Source of the DNA: Ichthyophis bannanicus
Taxonomy: Eukaryota > Chordata > Amphibia > Gymnophiona > Ichthyophiidae
NCBI GenBank assembly: GCA_033557465.1
Contig: JAWIIG010000025.1
Span: 8,982,501-9,046,500, forward strand
DNA length: 64,000 nt
Direction of reading: 5' to 3'
In this document: one piece after another, positions 52,787 to 63,216 of the stretch
How positions within the stretch are numbered: the first letter of the stretch is position 1
Layout: each line of letters opens with the position of its first letter
Position numbers and translations under genes: made by a program
Notes under the pieces: model-generated
Told to the model about the DNA's origin: nothing
The model's database searches: none
The model's input: only the letters and a program-made list of their open reading frames with translations

Positions 52787-52794
52787 GGTCGAAT
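52787..52794. repeat. 8-bp target duplication of the hAT element, left copy
   Basis: GGTCGAAT recurs exactly at 55803-55810. CR1 sequence is continuous across it (AGCAAATAGGGTAGGTCGAA, then TTGGTAGAGGGTTGGCGC). Confidence 0.93.
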
Positions 52795-53799
52795 CAGGGG
52801 CGGCCCAAGGGGGGTGCGGGGCCATGTGCAGAGACTCGGTGCAGGGCCTCATTTGCATAAGTGGCCTTATTTGCATAAATATTTGCATAATGTTACCATA
52901 CACTAACTTTTAGTAAACATGTCTCTTAATGAGTGTATGGATAAAGAAAGACTAAAAGATTTCTACATTACTATAATCCAGTGCCAACCGCCAAGCACAT
53001 TAGGAACTACTACAAACGCTGCCCATTTAGAATAGCAAACCCGCCGTATCCTGACAGCATTACCAGGACTCACAAAGCACCATACCCTACCTATCAAAAG
53101 GCAACACTGCAAATATTAAACCAATACATTTCAGAGAATACTGGGGAAAGAGAACAAGTGGCAATGTCAAATAGGAATTACATAAATAGAATACCTCAGC
53201 TCAGTTACACATGCAGAACATAGACCATCACCAAACAAGGAATCACAATTTAGAAACAGGAAGGCAATAATTAAACTGGGAACCCCAAAAGCCAAACTTG
53301 GAATGTACAACAACACTGTAGAAATAAAACTATAAATTAATTTCCTCTTGTACCAAACAAAACACAGACGTTAATGATGCACATTTCCCAGAGCTTTCAT
53401 ATTCCAGTTAATAAATTCAAAATAAAGAGAGATCTTTCTACCTTTTGTGCATTTTTTTCAGTTGCAATTGCTCCAGCCACTTTCTTCTGGTTTCTTCATG
53501 TTTTCTGCTAATTGTCCATCGTCTGCTGTCCATTTGTTCTTTCTTCTCTCTTCTAGTTTTTTTTTTTCCATTCTCTCTCTCTACATCTGCTTTAACATAC
53601 TAATCTTTCTCCTTTTGCTCTTTCCTCATTCCTATTTCATCCACACAAATTTTACCCCTCCATCCTCAATCCCCACTTACTCTCCCAATACCCGGCCAAT
53701 TGTAGATTTTTCATCCCTCCCACACAAAATATTTTTCCCCTCTCCATTTTACTCTCCCAGCCCCATCCCATTCTAATCCTCCCCCAACATCAGCTCCCT

Positions 53800-55260
53800 T
53801 CTAGTTCCAGTCTCACCCAGCATCCATTCCCTTCTAGTCCCTGCATCAGCCCATTTCCAGTCCTAGCTCCCCCATCCATTTTCATTCTGAGTCCCTTCAT
53901 CAGCTCATTTCCAATCCTAGCCCCCATCAGCCCATTTCTAGTCATTTCCTAGCCCCACCATCAGCCCATGTCAAATCCTAGCTCCCCTCCACTCAGCCCA
54001 ATTCCAGTCCAAGCCCCCCATGAGCCTACTTCCAGTTCTAGCCCCTCCATGAGTCCATTTCAATTCAAGCCCCCACCACAGCCCATTTCCAATCTTAGCT
54101 CCCCCCAACAGCCCATTTCCAGTCCTATCCTAGCTGCTCCATCAGCCCATTTTCAGTCCTAGCTCCCTTCCCTCACAGCCCATTTCCATTCCGAGCTCCC
54201 TCCCCATCAGCTATTTGCAGTTCAAGCCTCCCCTTCCACTCAGCCGATTTCCAGTCATAGCAACCCCCCAACCCATTACCAGTCCTAGCCCCTGATCAAC
54301 CCACTTCCAGTCCTAACCCCCCATCACTCCATTTTCAGTTTAAGCCCCCCTATAACCCATTACCAGTCCTAACCCCCCATCAGCCCACTTTCAGTCTTAA
54401 CCCCATCAGCCCATTTCCAGTCAGCCCCCCATAGCTCATTGCCAGTCCTAACCCCCCCATCAGCCCACAGCCCATTACTAGTCCTAACCACATCAGCCCA
54501 CCTCAAATCCTAATCCCTCCCCATCAGCCCATTTCCTGTCCTAGCCCCCCATAGCCCATTATCAGTCCTAACCCCCCCAACAGCCCATTACCAGTCCTAA
54601 CCCCCCCCAACAGCCCACTACCAGTCCTAACCCCCCCCAACAGCCCACAGCCCATTACCAGTCCTAACCCCTCCCCATCAGCCCATTTCCTGTCCTAGCC
54701 CCCCATATGCCCATTTCAGTTCTTACCCCCCCATAGCCCATTAGCAGTCCTAACCCCCATCACCTCATTTCCAGACAGCCCCCATCAGCCCACAGCCCAT
54801 TACCAGTCCTAACCCCTCCCCATCAGCCCATTTCCTGTCCTAGCCCCCCCATAACCCATTATCAGTCCTAACCCCCCCATAGCCCATTACCAGTCCTAAC
54901 CCCCCCCATAGCCCATTACCCTTCCTACCCCCCCCAACAGCCCACAGCCCATTACCAGTCCTAACCCCTCCCCATCAGCCCATTTCCTGTCCTAGCCCCC
55001 CCATAGCCCATTATCAGTCCTAACCCCCCATAGCCCCATTTCCAGACAGCCCCCAGCCCATTGCCAGTCTTAACCCCCCCAGCCCAGCCCATTGCCAGTC
55101 TTAACCACCCCCCCCGCCAGTTGCCAGTCTTAACCCCCCCAGACCAGCCCAACCCCCCCTTGCCAGTCTTAACCCCCCCAGCCCATTGCCAGTCTTAACC
55201 TCCCCCAGCCCACCCCCCCCCCCTTGCCAGTCTTAACCCCCCCCATTGCCAGCCTTAACC
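53800..55260 (+). repeat. Minisatellite, about 25-30 bp unit
   Basis: Degenerate tandem copies of a unit like CCCATCAGCCCATTTCCAGT plus CCTAGCC/CCTAACC run for about 1.4 kb. Units become more homogeneous and C-richer to the right (CAGTCCTAACCCCCCC, CAGCCCATTACCAGTCC), which is the pattern of ongoing unequal exchange. It lies wholly inside the hAT element. Confidence 0.92.
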
Positions 55261-55290
55261 CCCCCCGCCCCCCCCCCCCCCCCCCCCCCC
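55259..55290. repeat. Poly(C) tract in the hAT element
   Basis: C-rich run at the end of the minisatellite, just before CGCTTATGGCAAAATTAAAC. Confidence 0.85.
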
Positions 55291-55312
55291 GCTTATGGCA
55301 AAATTAAACAAA

Positions 55313-55693
55313 TAAAAAGCTGGCTCTGGCTGCTGCCGTTGCCGCTACCACCGCGGCAGTGGCAGAATGGAGTGTCCCGCGGGGCCTCCTCTGCTCGTTG
55401 AGCCCCTCTGCAAGGGCTTTCAGATTCGCGAAGGGAGAGTGTCTCCCTCGCATCTCTGTTAAGCCCGCAGGGGCTAATGGGAAATTTCCCATCTGCCCCT
55501 TTAGACGCGAGGGGCTGATGGGAAATTTCCCATTAGCCCCTGCGGGCTTAACAGAGATGCGAGGGAGACACTCTCCCTTCGCGAATCTGAAAGCCCTTGC
55601 AGAGGGGCTCAACGAGCAGAGGAGGCCCCGCGGGACACTCCATTCTGCCGCTGCTGCGGTGGTAGCGGCAGCAGCCAGAGCCAGCTTTTTTTT
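55313..55693. repeat. Long foldback hairpin, arms of about 175 bp
   Basis: The left arm starts AAAAAGCTGGCTCTGGCTGC and passes CATCTCTGTTAAGCCCGCAG. The right arm returns CTGCGGGCTTAACAGAGATG and ends GCAGCCAGAGCCAGCTTTTT. The loop is about 25 bases around CCCCTTTAGACGCGAGG at 55497-55513. Arms are almost identical. Both strands therefore show the same open frames here, which are not genes. Confidence 0.93.
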
Positions 55694-55810
55694 TTTTAAA
55701 TGTAATTTTAAAAAAAAAAGCAAAATGTTCTTTGCGCGGGGCCCCCTGAAACGCGGGGCCCTGTGCAAAAAACATTCTTGCTCAATGGACGGGCCGGCCC
55801 TGGGTCGAAT

Positions 55811-58157
55811 TGGTAGAGGGTTGGCGCTATATCTTAAAGAGCATTTAGTCAAACAGGATAAGTTTTGCAGGAAGCAAAATACTGTAGAATCTCTATGGAT
55901 AGAAATTCCATGTATAAAGGGGAAGTGAATGGCAGTGAGGTTGTACTACCATATGGCCAGAATAAACAGACAGATTATAAAAGACTAACAGAAATTAGGG
56001 AAGCTAACAATTTACAAAACAGTAATAATTATAATGGATGATTTCAATTACCTCAGTATCGACGAGGTCAATGTTCCATTAGGACAAGCTAGGGAGATAA
56101 AGATTCTAGATGAAAACAAGAAACACAAGCACTGGCAATTTAGATGCAAGGCATTGATGAGGCAGGCAAAGCATATTTGAAAAGAAGCTGCTTATGGAAA
56201 CAAACTCAACTTTTCAGGTATATTTGTAGCAAAAATAACTGAAAATCAGTTGGATTATATGATAGAGGTAAAAGGGGCACTAAGCAAGGAGAAAGCCATA
56301 GTAGAGAGAATGATTGAATGAATTATTTGTTTGTCTTTACTGAAGATGATGTAGGGAAATTACATCGCCTTTAAATGTCATTTCTGGCAGTGGTATTGAA
56401 ACAAATCTTGATAAACAAGGAAGATGTAATACAGTGGTTTGGCAAACTAGCAAATCACCTGGACTGGATGGTATTTCATCTAGAGTGCTGACAGAACTCA
56501 AAAATGAAATTGCAGACAGACTATTCATAATTTCTAAACTATTAAGATCACCTGTACTACCTAACAATTGGAGAGTGGCCAACATAATGCTAACCATTAA
56601 AAAGGATTCCGGGGTGATCTAGGAAACTACAGACTAGAGAGCCTGAAATCAGTACCAGAAAAAATGGTAGAACCATTATAAAGAGCAAAGTTACTGAACA
56701 TATAGATAGCCATGGTTTAATGGGACAAAGCCACCATGGATTTAGCCAAGGAAAGTCTGCTGTATTTTTTTGTTATGAATAAACTGGTATGTAAAGGTGA
56801 ACCAGTTTATAAACTATATCTGGATTTTCAGAAAGCTTTTGACAAGAATCCCTCCTGAGTTTCGCAGGAAATTCAAGTTGTGGGATAGGAGGCAGTGTAC
56901 TGTTGTGGACTGGAACTAGTTAAGAGAGAAAAGAGAAAGTAGGGCTAAGTGGCCAATTTTCTAGATGGAAAAGGGTGAATAGTGGAGTTACCCCAAGGAT
57001 CTGTGCTGCGCCTGCTGCTTTTTAACATATTTATAAATGACCTGGAAATGGGAATGAGTGAGGTGATCAAATTTACAGAAGACACTAATTTTTTCAAAGT
57101 TGTTAATAAGCAAAAGGATTATGAAAAATTGCTAGAGAACTTCAAGAAATTGGGATTCTAGGCATCCAAATAGCAGTGAAATTTAATGTGAATAAGTGCA
57201 AAGTTTTGTTTTTAGGGAAGAACAAGTGTTACACGATGCAAGGTTACACATTAGTAATCACCACTTAGGAAAAATATTTAGCAGTCATGCGTGGATAATA
57301 CATTGAAATCCTTAGCTCAGTATGCAGCGATGGTCAAGAAAGCAAATAGAATTTCTCCATGGTGTGACTGCACTTCAGAAATTGTGTGCAGTTTCATTGC
57401 CTTATCTAAAAAGGTTATAGCAGAATTGGAAAAAAGTACAAATGATAAAAGGAATGGAAAGATATCCCTATGAGGAAAGGCTTAAAAGGATAGGACTCTT
57501 CAGCTTGGAAATGAGACGGCTGAGGAGAGCTATGATCGATGTCTATAAAATGAGTGAAGTGGTATGGATAAACATAGATTGGTAGTTTTCCTTCTTTTTG
57601 AAGAAGTAAACAAAGGGACATGCAATGAGGCAAGAATGTAGCACATTTAAGACTAATTGGAGAAAATATTTTTGCACTCGGTGCGTATTCAAATTCCGGA
57701 ATTCTTTGCTGAAAGATTTAGTAAAAGCTGTTAATCTAGCTAGGTTTAAGTTGTTTGGACAAGTTCCTACAGGAAAAAGGTCAATAAACTATTATTAAAG
57801 AGGATTAGAGAAATCCACTCCTTACTAGGGATGTCCAGGCCAAAAAATTTAGTTTTATTTTTTTCTCTTTTTTTGTTTCGTCTTCAGTAAGGTGAACTGT
57901 TATGAAATAGTTTGCACAGTTCCTGCAAGCGTGAACAGTGCGCTTTTGCTCAATAGTGCGCCCTCTTGCCACTTTAATTTTAAAAAGAAAACACATCTCT
58001 ACTGCTTACCCTTGGGATAAGTAGCATGGAATCTGTCTACCTTTTGGGAACATGACTGGTATTTGTGATTTGGATTGGCCACTGTTGAAAAAAAGAATTC
58101 TGGACAGGCTTGATGGACCTTTTAGTCTGACCCAGTATGATATATCTTATGTTCTTA
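55811..58157 (+). pseudogene. CR1 endonuclease-RT region, heavily decayed
   Basis: Fragments: GRGLALYLKEHLVKQDKFCR (endonuclease), SKSPGLDGISSRVLTELKNE then IADRLF (56434-56622), QSHHGFSQGKSAVF-like near 56730, LDFQKAFDKN near 56822, RRLRRAMIDVYKMSEVV-like near 57520. Each matches the order of CR1 copy 1 at 3992-5702. Frameshifts and stops are frequent. The 3' end is intact. Confidence 0.8.
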
Positions 58158-58544
58158 TGAATTAGTGAGCTCCAGACTCTAATTACTGATTGTCCTCACA
58201 CTAAACGTTTTCAACAATAGGGTTGGTTCTGTGCAGTTGTCTAAAGTTCCTTGGGGGGGGGGGGTGTAATCTTAATTTCACCTTGTCTTACCAGCATTTT
58301 TTTCTTTAATACAAACTGAGGGATGTTAACAAACACATGTCCATTTGGCTAGCGGATTGTATCTCCTTCGTTTATGCCCAGGCAGGTTTAACTCTTGAAG
58401 GTCATGTTACAGCTCATAATTTCAGACAGATGGCTGTATTGGTAGCCCAGTTAAGATCAATCTCCGTGGAGGTGATATGCAAGGTTATGACATGGATTTC
58501 TGTCCATACATTCATATCTCATTGCTTTCTAGGAAGAGACTCCT
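58158..58544 (+). mobile_element. Old DIRS remnant J, left part (resumes 63217-63770)
   Basis: It begins directly at the CR1 3' end with VSELQTLITDCPHTK-like recombinase sequence and runs to the 33-bp duplication. The rest of its 3' region, with ICR and right repeat, is at 63250-63770. It is the same family as remnant I at 3395. Confidence 0.68.
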
Positions 58545-58546
58545 AG
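58337..58546 (+). pseudogene. DIRS tyrosine recombinase fragment, family 3 (J)
   Basis: An open stretch reads MSIWLADCISFVYAQAGLTL, EGHVTAHNFRQMAVLVAQLR, VICKVMTWISVHTFISHCFL. The H-x-x-R box is HNFR, still with H and R. The nucleophile position reads HCF instead of HYC, so the Tyr is lost. Upstream, a G run at 58252-58263 and stops break the frame. Confidence 0.75.
58512..58544. repeat. 33-bp direct duplication, left copy
   Basis: TCATATCTCATTGCTTTCTA then GGAAGAGACTCCT recurs at 63217-63249 with one mismatch. It brackets 4.67 kb of insert and splits the recombinase at the Tyr region. Confidence 0.88.
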
Positions 58547-58606
58547 TAGAACACAAAACAGCGAGTGGTGATGGTGGTCACAAGTGCTTTATTAAATCAA
58601 AGAGAA

Positions 58607-58645
58607 CCCCGACGCATTTCGGACGAAGTCTTCCTCAGGGGGCTA
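58607..58645 (-). ncRNA. Hammerhead-like motif at the end of the Penelope-like insert
   Basis: The minus strand reads CCCCTGAGGAAGACTTCGTC then CGAAATGCGTCGGGG. It has a CUGAGGA core (CUGAUGA in the canonical motif), a GACTTCGTC hairpin and CGAAA. One core base differs from canonical. Confidence 0.42.
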
Positions 58646-59173
58646 GGAACTGCAAGCAAATATTAACAAATAAAAATATTGAAAACAAAATATAAAACAT
58701 TAAAATTAGAAAACAATAGATAAGATAAAAAAACATAATTGAAAATTAAAAATAAAACATTAAGAACTAAATTTAAATATAGTAAAAACATACATGATAA
58801 AAACAATCTAAAATGCAAAGAAAGGCACACCACAATTATATAGAGTAAAACCCCAAATGATCATTTTAAGAATGAAGACAGAGGAGGAGATGAGGAGGAA
58901 CAAAGAAAAAGTATATACATCAAATATATTTGCAAAAAAAATTTTTTCGAGAGCTGTTTTGGTTATTCCACGTAAACTTTGTTTTTTGGTGCGCTGAATC
59001 CGAAAATGACCTCCATATTGTCATAGGACATCATGTTTCCTGACAATTTAGGTAACTATGTTAAATAAGGCAATACCTCAAAATAAATGGAAATAGACTT
59101 ATAAAATTAAAGTTTTATTACAATATTGTCATGAAAATCCTTTTTTGAACTGAAATGAGCTCATCTACACACA

Positions 59174-60857
59174 CTAAACTCGATTCTTCTTCCTTGTGAG
59201 GCTCCTCTTGGTGCATTTACGCTTGTGAATAGCATCTGGAATGTCTCTCTGAAGCATCCAACAGTAGTCTGCCATCATTGTAATGCTCCATTTTCCCTGG
59301 TATCTCCTTTCCTTCTTTTTAATGTCTTGTTGGAATCGTTCACCTAGTTCCTCACTCACAGCTCCCAAATTTTCAGGAAAGTAGTCAAGGTGGGACTGGA
59401 GGAAATGCACTTTCAAACTCATCAGGCAACCTAAAGCTTGAAATGCTTTCAGCATTCGTCCGACGATCTTTTTCTAGTGAGGATCTTTGTTATTGCCTAA
59501 AAATTTCTGTACGACTTCTTTAAATGCAATCCACCCTTCTTTTTGAGGATCTGTCATGGTATTGACAAACTCTTGATCAACTATAAGCCTTCTAATGTCT
59601 GGTCCGACGAACACACCTTCCTTCAATTTTGCCTCCGACAGGCCTGGAAACTTCGTGACCAAGTATTTGAAGCATTCTCCATCTCTTGGAAGTGATTTTA
59701 CGAATTGCTTCATCAATCCCAATTTTATGTGGAGAGGTGGTAGAAGAACTTTATGGAAAGGTACCAAAGTTTCTCGGAGGACATTTTTTTCACCGACTGT
59801 TAGCACCCTCGGCTGCCAACTCTTCTTGGTCCAGTGATTTTGTCGGTCTCGACTGTCCCATAGACACAGAAAACAAGGATATTTGGTATACCCAGCTTGT
59901 TGCCCGAGCAGCATGCACAAGACCTTCAAGTCCCCATACACTTGCCAACCATGGTCTTCATATTTAAGTTTACGAAGAACCAGTTCCAAGTTCAAGTAGG
60001 TTTCCTTCAAGTGTACAGAATGACCTACAGGTATGGAAGCGTAAAAACCGTTGTGGAGTAAAACTGCTTTGAGACTTCTTTTTGAAGAATCTATAAAAAG
60101 ACGCCATTGCTCTGAATCATATTGGATTTTAAATTGACCCATCAGACCTTCGACATCGATGCAATAAACCAACTTGTCTTCCTGGGCGAAGTAAGGAATG
60201 AACTCTTTTTCACAATGTCTGAACCATGAAGATGACACTCCTGGCAACAATAAATTCCTGCTTTTCAGCCTTGATCCGAGTAACTCAGCGGCATCTTTGG
60301 GAAGATTCAAGTCTCTTACCAAATCTTTCATCTCCTCCTGAGAAAACAATTTTGGTCTTGTATCATCTTCAAAGTCAGAACTTGATTTGTCATCTGGTTC
60401 AGGTATGACTTCACCTTCATCGGAGCTAGGTATCTCTTCCAAGGTAGCAGGGGGCTTGGGTACTGGTATATCTGTGCCATGGGGGATGGGACGAATTGCC
60501 GAGTGAAGATTGGGGTATGAAATGGAATGCTTCCATTTGGAATTAAGCCCTTTCACATTGCATGAACAAAAGTAACAGTCATCACTATGGTTCTTTTGCT
60601 CTCGCCATACCATAGGAATCCCATAACGGAAAGATTTTTTCTTACCCTTGAACCAGTTTCGGAGGTCCTCAACACACCGTTTGCACACTTTATGAGGCGC
60701 CCAGACTTTATCTTGATCTCCAATTTTTAGTCCAAAGTATGCAAAGTAGACTTTTTTTTCACAAAGTCTGTAATATTCTGCTGTTGCTTCAACACTGTAT
60801 GTTCACCACAGATGAAACAGAAACTGTCTGGCGAATTAATACACTTTCGCGGAGCCA
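59174..60857 (-). pseudogene. Transposase-like protein of an unassigned animal DNA-transposon family
   Basis: MAPRKCINSPDSFCFICGEH begins at 60857. A one-base slip in an A run near 60750 shifts the frame, and a 404-codon frame 60688-59474 follows. Features: CKRCVEDLRNWFKG and DDCYFCSCNV (paired Cys, likely zinc binding), Asp in LFIDSSKRSLKAVLLHNG, Asp in YGDLKVLCMLLGQQAGYTKY, CFLCLWDSR, His in LPPLHIKLGLMKQF, then TAG at 59474 after NNKDPH, and LGERFQQDIKKKERRYQGKW with a Glu, ending RKKNRV at 59174. The D-D-(C-x2-C)-H-E layout fits an RNase H-fold DDE transposase. Similar proteins are common, uncharacterised, in animal genomes; that recall is from memory. Confidence 0.72.
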
Positions 60858-61247
60858 TAACATAACGGTTGAAGAATGACGAGCTAACACGAATTGCGAT
60901 GAAAAAGTGTGAACAGCCTAGAACCAAGAATCTGATGTTGATTCATGCACAAGTGTGGCATGCAGGAGAGAGCAGCTCTGTGTCTGTACACAAGACGTCA
61001 CAGTGCTGGCCACGCCCCCCTGCACTGACTGGCACTGCTACTATCTGCCCTGTGTCTCCCTCCCACTGGATTCTTCAGGAAAGATTAACCCCTTCTATCA
61101 TTAGAAGCACGGACTTAAAACTTGCTTAGCTTATGTATATATTGCTGACCATCAGATTTACAGTGCTATATCTTTTTTACATAACTCGGACAACCCCTTT
61201 AAGGGTTTTTTGGCATTTTATATCTTAAATGCACTTATGTGAATTAA

Positions 61248-62038
61248 GAGTGTTGTTGTTGTTAAGTGCCGTCGAGTCTGAGTCGACTCATGGCGACCCT
61301 CTGGATAGCTATCCTAAATTGTGTTCGGTCTTCAGTCAGGCGGCTCATTGTTGACAGACTGGTACCCGTAGCTGCTGTTATTGTATCAATCCATCTCATT
61401 GCTGGCCTTCCACTTTTGCGTTGACCTTCTATCTTGCCAAGCATAATGTCTTTCTCTAATGATCTCTCTCTTCGCATGATGTGTCCAAAGTATGAAAGTC
61501 AAAGTCTTGTCATCTGAGCTTCTAAAGAAAGCTTAGGTTTGATCTCCTCTAGTACCGACTGGTTTGTTCTTCGGGCAGTCCATGGTATAAACAGTATTCG
61601 CCGCCAGCACCATAATTCAAAGGCATCAATTTTCTTCCTATCTGTCTTTTTCACTGTCCAGCTTTCACATCCATATGATGTTATTGAAAATACCATGGCT
61701 TGAACAAGTCAAGTCTTTGTATGGAGAGAGACATCTCTGCTCTTGAGAATCTTATCTAGGTCTTTCATAGCCATTCTGCCAAGAGCAATGCGTCGTCTGA
61801 TTTCTTGACTGCTTGTTGCTTCTTTATTGATAGTTGATCCAAGTAGGTTAAAGTTCACAATTTCAATTTCTTCTCCTTTAACGATGAACCTGTTGATTAT
61901 GCCAGTTGTCATGATCTTTGTCTTCTTTACATTAAGGTGCAGGCCCATTTTGAGACTGTTCTTTGATTGTGAGAAGCAAATGTTTCAGATCATCTTCACT
62001 TTCAGCCAGTAATGTGGTATCATCAGCATAGCGAAGGT
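61248..62038 (-). mobile_element. RTE/BovB-like LINE, 5'-truncated
   Basis: Minus strand: MGLHLNVKKTKIMTTGIINR (61948-61709), YGCESWTVKKTDRKKIDAFE, LWCWRRILFIPWTARRTNQS (61696-61499), then LGKIEGQRKSGRPAMRWIDT (61477-61262), and the 3' end GAGTCGACTCAGACTCGACG, GCACTTAACAACAACAAC. The CESWT...LWCWRR...PWTARRTNQS block and the ACA-repeat tail are typical of RTE/BovB LINEs. It interrupts the right part of the DNA transposon between GTGAATTAA and its continuation. Confidence 0.87.
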
Positions 62039-62233
62039 AATAATAAATTAATAGTAATTTGAATTAATTAATAGTAATTTGAAAAAAATTGATAAATTTG
62101 AAGACAATTTTGCTTGTTGTGGCAAATCATGACATCTAGGAGGTTTTTTTCAATATTTTATTTGTTTTCAGCACACCAAAATACATGGAAATTAGATGAA
62201 AATAATCAAACAGCTTTTTAGTCGCAGACCATA

Positions 62234-63216
62234 TTGTACACAAGAGTGTGTTCATTTTCAAGGTAATTAGCACCTAGTTGCACACAAAATATATTAAAAT
62301 CTAGTGTGCATATCACCTCTGCAAAAAAGCAGAATCTTAAAAAACATGGTTATATAAATTAGAGTGTAAAACTCCATACAGATATAACTAAAATACAATA
62401 AAATGGACCAGAAAAATATAAATAAGTAATAAGACAATAATATAAAAGAAACATACGTGAATAAAAACTGAATTATGGGCATTCAATTAGAAAGATAACG
62501 GGAAGCCCACGAAGCAAAGCAAAAATATTGTAACTGAGCTATCAAAAGCATAGTGAATCATAGCAGAGCAGACACATGTCCAAGGATCCCAAAATCATGT
62601 AGAACTAAGATACATAGGCATAAAAGTGCCAAGCTGTCATTAAATTGAAGATGAAGGTACAGGCAGCAGTAAAAATATATAATATAAATAATACATAACC
62701 GTAAAAAATGAATATGTCAATAAAAAATGTTCTGTTAAAAAAACATTTCACAGAAGACAGTATCAGAAAAAGATTGCATAAGAATATCGAACTATTATAA
62801 AATGTAAATGGAAAGGCCAAATATCAGGTGGGAGCATTGAGTATGTAAAACCGCCACATGTATGGTAAAGAGAACCACAATACCAACTCAACCAGCAAAG
62901 AGCACAGAGTTGTGTTATGAAACGACTTGCGGATGGCTGAATGTTAAACGGAACTCCAAGTATAATAATAAATACTTGCTAAAATATATTTAAGACTAAA
63001 ATGCGAATGATTGTAAAAATATACGATGTTTGACATGAAAACACCGTAAAAAAATATATAACATACTTAGCTAAAAAATGTACATAAAAATTGTGTCCAA
63101 AGGGCAATCAAATAAAACTATGTAATATAAAGCGTAAAAAGACCAGTAACAAATAGAACCGGCAAGATGTTTATCAAAGTATTATCAAAAAAACTGTTGA
63201 TGCACACTGTAGCCTG
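62234..63216 (+). other. AT-rich remainder of the Penelope-like insert
   Basis: About 70 percent A+T by eye, with short frames only (for example 62605-62820 minus) of hydrophobic chance composition. No gene is called. Confidence 0.5.

Larger units (their letters stand above)
52795..55802. mobile_element. hAT-type non-autonomous DNA transposon, 3008 bp
   Basis: Ends CAGGGGCGGCCCAAGG and the inverse of GACGGGCCGGCCCTG, with an 8-bp duplication, are hAT features. It contains no transposase frame. The inside has a T-rich segment (53440-53600), a 1.4-kb minisatellite (53800-55260), a C run and a 380-bp hairpin (55313-55693). Its length and internal repeats make it unusual for a non-autonomous hAT element. 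Confidence 0.9.
50390..58157 (+). mobile_element. CR1 LINE copy 2, near full-length but decayed, with several insertions
   Basis: The 5' part has the ORF1 Cys-rich start (CVCTRCKELLALREQVRSLE-like, 50450-50515). 51760-51870 has the esterase-like segment (TTGGTACATTTTTGTGCC, AATGACATAGG). 52070-52420 holds CR1 ORF1 end (CAGGCAGAGCTCTGG, GATGGGCTCCATCTTAAC). 55811 onward is endonuclease and RT. The 3' end is CTGACCCAGTATGATATATC, TTATGTTCTTATG at 58157. A hAT element, two tail-type repeats and a Penelope-like relic are inserted. ORFs are heavily mutated. Confidence 0.78.
58928..62233 (-). mobile_element. DNA transposon of unassigned superfamily, with RTE insert
   Basis: The left end (TTTGCAAAAAAAATTTTTTC, GAGCTGTTTTGGTTATTCC) and right end (AAACAGCTTTTTAGTCGCAG, ACC) match both ends of the 1.05-kb derivative at 34091-35139. 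The outermost CACAGG is mutated here. The minus-strand gene (60857-59174) encodes a transposase-like protein. Without the RTE insert it is about 2.5 kb. It lies in the Penelope-like insert. Confidence 0.82.
58545..63216 (-). mobile_element. Penelope-like non-coding insert (host of the DNA transposon)
   Basis: Outside the nested transposon the insert is 58545-58927 and 62234-63216, AT-rich and without an ORF. The left end has GAACCCCGACGCATTTCGG, ACGAAGTCTTCCTCAGGGGG, which on the minus strand is a hammerhead-like sequence typical of Penelope-like terminal repeats. Long variable target duplications fit Penelope-like insertion. The class is inferred from this motif and the duplication only. Confidence 0.5.

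Noticed and set aside
53447..54162. Pro/Ser-rich open frames such as SNPSSPPLSPIPVQAPHEPT
   Set aside because: They are translations of the T-rich segment and minisatellite in the hAT element.
53800..55260. CRISPR-like array
   Set aside because: Units are tandem without unique spacers, and this is vertebrate DNA.
55359..55928. Long open frames on both strands (189 and 182 codons) at the hairpin
   Set aside because: They mirror each other because the DNA is an inverted repeat; no domain or codon pattern supports a gene.
58928..62233. hAT or PIF/Harbinger assignment for the DNA transposon (the TTA duplication resembles Harbinger)
   Set aside because: The protein has no Harbinger or hAT motif I can recognise and the duplication rests on one insertion.
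62605..62820. Hydrophobic minus-strand frame resembling a membrane protein
   Set aside because: Phe/Ile/Leu content follows from A+T-rich DNA; there is no start context or homologue.
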